A stretch of DNA of 64,000 nucleotides from Streptomyces thinghirensis (GTDB lineage Bacteria > Actinomycetota > Actinomycetia > Streptomycetales > Streptomycetaceae), in NCBI GenBank assembly GCA_021502835.1, contig JAKFGP010000058.1, positions 124,001-188,000 on the forward strand, given 5' to 3'. A model generated the notes under the pieces. The model was not told where the DNA came from. It made no database searches and worked only from the letters and a program-made list of their open reading frames with translations. How positions within the stretch are numbered: the stretch's first letter is position 1; every line of letters starts with the position of its first letter. Made by a program: the position numbers and the translations under genes. Shown one piece after another: positions 60,450-64,000 of this stretch.

Positions 60450-62545
60450 CTCTCCCGCCCCCGTCGTTCGTCCGGGGTGCCCGCGGTCACGGGCTCCCCA
60501 GGGCATCCGCCGTCGTCTCGGGTGCCCCCGTCCTCGTCATCAATGATCTTCCGGTCGCCGTGTTCACGGCGGGTGCGGCCGGGGTGGCCCGGGCGGGGGC
60601 CACGGCCACGGTCTCGGCCGTCTTGCGCGGCCTCCGCCGGGCACCTCGCAGATCTGGTCGATCGTCGCCGACCGCAGCTTCTTCACCGAACTGAAGTGCT
60701 TGATCAGCGCCTGCTTGCGGCTCCCCGAGGCCCGGCACGTCGTCCAGCGGGCTGGAGCGGAAGCGCTTGGCGCGCTTGGCCCGCTGGTAGGTGATCGCGA
60801 AGCGGTGCGCCTCGTCACGGACCCGTTGCAGCAGGTACAGGCCCTCGCTGGTGCGGGGCAGGACGACCGGGTCGTCCCCGCGGGGCAGCCAGACCTCCTC
60901 CAGGCGCTTGGCGAGTCCGCAGACGGCGATGTCGTCGATGCCCAGCTCGTCCAGGGCGCGCTGGGCCGCCGCCACCTGCGGCTGCCCGCCGTCGACGACG
61001 ACGAGCTGGGGCGGGTAGGCGAAGCGCTTGGGCCGGCCGTCGTCGTCCTTCAGGGCCGAGGCCGTCCGTGAGCTGCTCGTCGCCGCCCGCCTCCGTCCCG
61101 TCCGCGCCGTCCTCCCCGTCCGCCCACTCGCCGGTCTTCTCCTTCTCGGCGAGGTAGCGGCGGAAGCGGCGGGTGATGACCTCGTGCATGGAACGGACGT
61201 CGTCCTGTCCGGCGAAGCCCTTGATCTGGAACCGGCGGTACTCGCTCTTCCGGGCCAGTCCGTCCTCGAAGACGACCATGGAGGCCACGACGTCGTCGCC
61301 CTGGAGGTGCGAGATGTCGTAGCACTCGATCCGGAGCGGAGCGCTGTCCAGGTCGAGGGCGTCGGAGATCTCCTCCAGCGCGCGTGAGCGCGTCGTCAGG
61401 TCGGAGGCGCGCTTGGTCTTGTGCAGGACGAGCGACTGCTGGGCGTTGCGCTGGACGGTCTCCATCAGCGCCTTCTTGTCGCCGCGCTGCGGGATGCGCA
61501 GCGACACGCCCGACCCGCGGCGCTCCGTCAGCCACTGCTGGACCGGCTCCACCGGGTCGGGCAGGGCGGGGGACCAGGACCTCCTTGGGGACCGCGTCCC
61601 CGGTCTCCTCGCCGATACAGCTGCTGGAGGGCGTGCTCGACGAGGGCGCCGGTGGTGATCTCCTCCACCTTGTCGGTGACCCAGCCGCGCTGGCCGCGCA
61701 CGCGTCCGCCGCGCACGTGGAAGATCTGGACGGCCGCCTCCAGCTCGTCCTCGGCGACCGCGATCAGGTCGGCGTCGGTCGCGTCGGCGAGCACGACCGC
61801 GCTCTTCTCCATGGCCTTCTTCAGGGCCCCGATGTCGTCGCGCAGCGCGTGCCGCCCGCTCGTACTCCATCTCGTCGGCCGCCTCGGCCATCTGCCGCTC
61901 CAGGCGGCGCAGGTAGGTGCCGGTGCGGCCGGCCATGAAAGTCGCAGAACTCGTCGGCCAGGTCCCAGTGGTCGTCCGGGAGATGCGCTCGACGCAGGGC
62001 GCCGAGCACTTGCCGATGTAGCCGAGCAGACAGGGGCGGCCGGTCCGGGCGGCGTTCTTGAAGACACCGGCGGAGCGAGGTCCGCACCGGGAAGACGCGC
62101 AGCAGGAGGTCGACCGTGTCGCGGATCGCCCAGGCGTGTCCGTACGGCCCGAAATACCGCACGCCCTTCTTCTTGTGCCCGCGCATCACCTGCACGCGCG
62201 GGAACTCCTCGTTCATCGTCTACCGCGAGGTAGGGGTAGCTCTGTGTCGTCGCGGTACTTCACGTTGAACCGGGGGTCGTACTCCTTGATCCAGGAGTAC
62301 TCCAGCTGCAGCGCGCTCGACCTCCGTGGACACCACGGTCCACTCCACGGACGCGGCCGTCGTGACCATGGTGCGGGTGCGGGGTGGAGGTTCGCCAGGT
62401 CCTGGAAGTAGTTCGCCAGGCGCTGGCGCAGGCTCTTCGCCTTTCCGACGTAGATCACCCGGCGGTGCTCGTCGCGGAACCTGTACACCCCCGGGGAGTC
62501 CGGGATCTCACCCGGCCTGGGGCGGTAGCTGGAGGGGTCGGCCAT
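60446..62545 (-). CDS. uvrC: Excinuclease ABC subunit C
   Basis: Nucleotide-excision repair nuclease, about 690 residues. The N-terminal GIY-YIG domain reads [50 protein letters not shown], and [45 protein letters not shown] follows. The UVR domain is in [21 protein letters not shown]. The RNaseH-like 5' incision domain has [62 protein letters not shown]. The C-terminal HhH pair is [11 protein letters not shown] and [35 protein letters not shown]. The proper frame ends [11 protein letters not shown], overlapping rapZ (ATGA). Indels near 60650, 60720, 61060, 61570, 61610, 61850, 61935, 61985, 62075, 62225 and 62325-62385. Confidence 0.95.
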
Positions 62546-62926
62546 GACTCACACCCTACTGGCGGGGACCGACACTCCGGCGGGGCTGTGGACGACGGGC
62601 CGGGGCGCTGTGGACGACCGGAGGAGGGGCCGGAGGGAGACGGGTCCGGGGCCGTTCGGTCACGCCGAGTGCCCTCGGGGCGGCGGGCCGGTGTGTTCTC
62701 GGCCAGGAGCGTGTCGCGGTCGGGTGTCAGGTGTTGTCGGGGCTTGGTCAACACGCTTCAATGCGGGGGGACTCGGGGCCCTGGAGCGCGGCGTACGGAT
62801 GTGTGAAGACCCTCTGTGCCGCAACGGGGGCGGCGGCCCCGACCCATCCCCTCGACGGATCCTCTCGACGGATCCGCGTCGAACGGTCATGACCAGCCGT
62901 TGCGGACTTCACAGAAAGGCCCCTGC
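62546..62926. other. Divergent intergenic region
   Basis: This 381-bp region separates uvrC (minus) from the HTH gene (plus). It contains two copies of GCTGTGGACGAC about 20 nt apart near 62584-62615 and the repeat CTCGACGGATCC at 62851-62862 and 62864-62875. Promoters for both genes should lie here, but I cannot pick out clear -35/-10 pairs. No gene is visible. Confidence 0.4.
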
Positions 62927-63881
62927 ATGCCGCACGCCACTCAGCACGCGGACGTCGCCACCGCGGAACTCGACTCGGCCCTGCGCGGCGGCCCCTTCCA
63001 CGTCGCGCTGCGCGCCGCGATCGCCGCTCGCGGACTGCCGCTGCAGCGTGTGCAGCACCATCTGACGCGCCACGGGGGGGGTGAGAGTGGGCGTCACGAG
63101 TCTGAGCTACTGGCAGCAGGGCGCCGGCGGCCGCAGCGCCCGGAGTCGCTGCGGGCCGTGCGGGCGCTGGAGGAGATACTCCAGCTGCCCGAGGAGTCGC
63201 TGATACGCCTGCTCGCCGAGGCCGAGGAGGACACCTCGGCCAAGCGGCCCGGCGGCCCGCTCCTACCGCTCCTACGTGGAGGCCTCGGGCGTACTCGACC
63301 GGCTGCTCGCCGAGCTGGACCATCCGCCGTCGGACGGCGGGGTGTACACCCTCGGTCACCACGAACTCATCCGGGTCGGGCCCCGCCGCGAGCTGGCGGG
63401 CCGCGAGTCGCACCACATCGTCCGCGCCCACCGCGACGGCGTCGACCGCTTCGTCGCCGTCCACCAGGGCGACCCGGGATGCGCTCCCGCGCGGATGACC
63501 GTCCACGCGCTGGAGAACTGCCGTACGGGACGTGTCCGCACCCACCACGACACCGGCGTGCTCGTGACCGAGTTGCTCTTCGACACGCGCCTGCGGGCCG
63601 GGGACACCCACCTCTTCCGCTACGGCGTGGAGGACGGCACGGCGGGGGCCTCGCGGGAATACGTCCGCGGGTTCGGCTCGGCGAGCGGGCAGTACGCGCT
63701 CCAGGTGCGGTTCGACGCAGCGGCCCTGCCGGTGCGCTGCCACCGGTTCACCCAGCACTCGCCGGCGGCGACGCGCGGCGGCCGACAGGAACTGCCCCTC
63801 AGCGGGCGGCACCGCTCGGTGCATCTCGTGGAGCCGCGGGTGCGGTCGGGGATGCTGGGGATCGAGTGGGAGTGGGAGTGA
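62927..63881 (+). CDS. Helix-turn-helix domain protein, function unknown
   Basis: About 318 residues. MPHATQHADVATAELDSALRGGPFHVALRAAIAARGLPLQRVQHHLTRHGVRVGVTSLSYWQQGARRPQRPESLRAVRALEEILQLPEESLIRLLAEAEED looks like an XRE-type HTH (residues about 25-100). The rest, SYVEASGVLDRLLAELDHPPSDGGVYTLGHHELIRVGPRRELAGRESHHIVRAHRDGVDRFVAVHQGDPGCAPARMTVHALENCRTGRVRTHHDTGVLVTELLFDTRLRAGDTHLFRYGVEDGTAGASREYVRGFGSASGQYALQVRFDAAALPVRCHRFTQHS, is a beta-rich region without a family I can name. It occurs beside uvrC in Streptomyces. ACAGAAAGG lies upstream as a ribosome binding site. Indels near 63078 and 63262. Confidence 0.75.
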
Positions 63882-63955
63882 GCGGGGGAGCGGGCGGGGC
63901 CCTGGGGTGAGCGGGGGGGCTGGGGTGAGCGGGGGGCTGGGGGTGAGCGGGCCCG
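63882..63955. repeat. G-rich tandem repeat downstream of the HTH gene
   Basis: The unit GTGAGCGGGGGGCTGGG, about 17 nt, repeats roughly four times with small changes (starting near 63889, 63909, 63926 and 63944). It sits between convergent genes. Runs of G (up to seven) could form G-quadruplexes, and exact copy number may be wrong in this assembly. Confidence 0.7.
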
Positions 63956-63961
63956 TGCCGG

Positions 63962-64000
63962 TCAGGTTCCGGGGCTCACCACGATGCGGCCCTGCTTCAC
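63962..64000 (-). CDS. C-terminal end of a minus-strand gene
   Basis: The last 12 codons before a TGA at 63962-63964 read VKQGRIVVSPGT. The G-(K/R)-IVV-SP ending resembles quinone-oxidoreductase/zinc-dehydrogenase C-termini, but 12 residues are too few to name it. The rest lies beyond the right edge. Confidence 0.45.
   Translation of the reverse strand: MKQGRIVVSPGT

Overview
The window is chromosomal DNA of a Streptomyces: very high G+C, GTG and TTG starts, many 4-nt ATGA/GTGA stop-start overlaps, the sporulation gene whiA, and the pentose-phosphate, glycolysis, SUF and cytochrome-assembly gene order that I know from S. coelicolor. The assembly is noisy. Nearly every gene is interrupted by one to many single-base insertions or deletions, yet the protein continues in another frame at the right place, so I annotate each gene over its full reconstructed span. 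tpiA, secG, the SMR pump gene and the TetR gene beside it read cleanly.

Layout. 1-1.6 kb: end of a sugar ABC permease gene and a zinc alcohol dehydrogenase gene. 1.7-9.2 kb: small conserved gene, double TerD protein, TetR regulator, a TROVE (Ro60-like) gene preceded by three tandem Y-RNA-like structures, phoX with a PHO-box candidate, and a conserved hypothetical. 9.5-16.7 kb: secreted nuclease, ABM-like protein, DUF3618/holin-X pair, dapA, small secreted protein, dapD, and an SMR pump with its TetR regulator. 16.8-23.4 kb: sufR-B-D-ferredoxin-C-S-U-T operon on the minus strand. 23.5-30.2 kb: aac(3), ABC exporter, ctaA, amidohydrolase, ctaB. 30.5-37.2 kb: tkt-tal-zwf-opcA-pgl. 37.3-44 kb: oligosaccharide uptake and alpha-glucosidase cluster. 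44-48 kb: PadR with an ABC/FtsX exporter. 48-54 kb: pgi, RbpA-like gene, secG, tpiA, pgk, gap. 54-62.5 kb: M14 carboxypeptidase, then whiA-yvcK-rapZ-uvrC read in reverse. The right end holds an HTH protein gene and the tail of another gene.

How genes work together. tkt, tal, zwf, opcA and pgl form the pentose-phosphate pathway, linked to pgi, tpiA, pgk and gap for glycolysis. ctaA and ctaB make heme A for cytochrome oxidase. The SUF operon builds iron-sulfur clusters and is headed by its own sensor-repressor gene. The sugar cluster supplies glucose but encodes no ATPase, as is usual for Streptomyces systems that share MsiK.

The most interesting locus is 5554-5933. Three tandem RNAs lie just upstream of the TROVE gene on the same strand. 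They share a conserved core, their outer stems differ in sequence but all pair perfectly, and two carry a circularly permuted tRNA-like module with an acceptor-like stem, T-arm and D-arm. This fits bacterial YrlA-type Y RNAs, here as a three-member array that includes a short form without the tRNA-like module.
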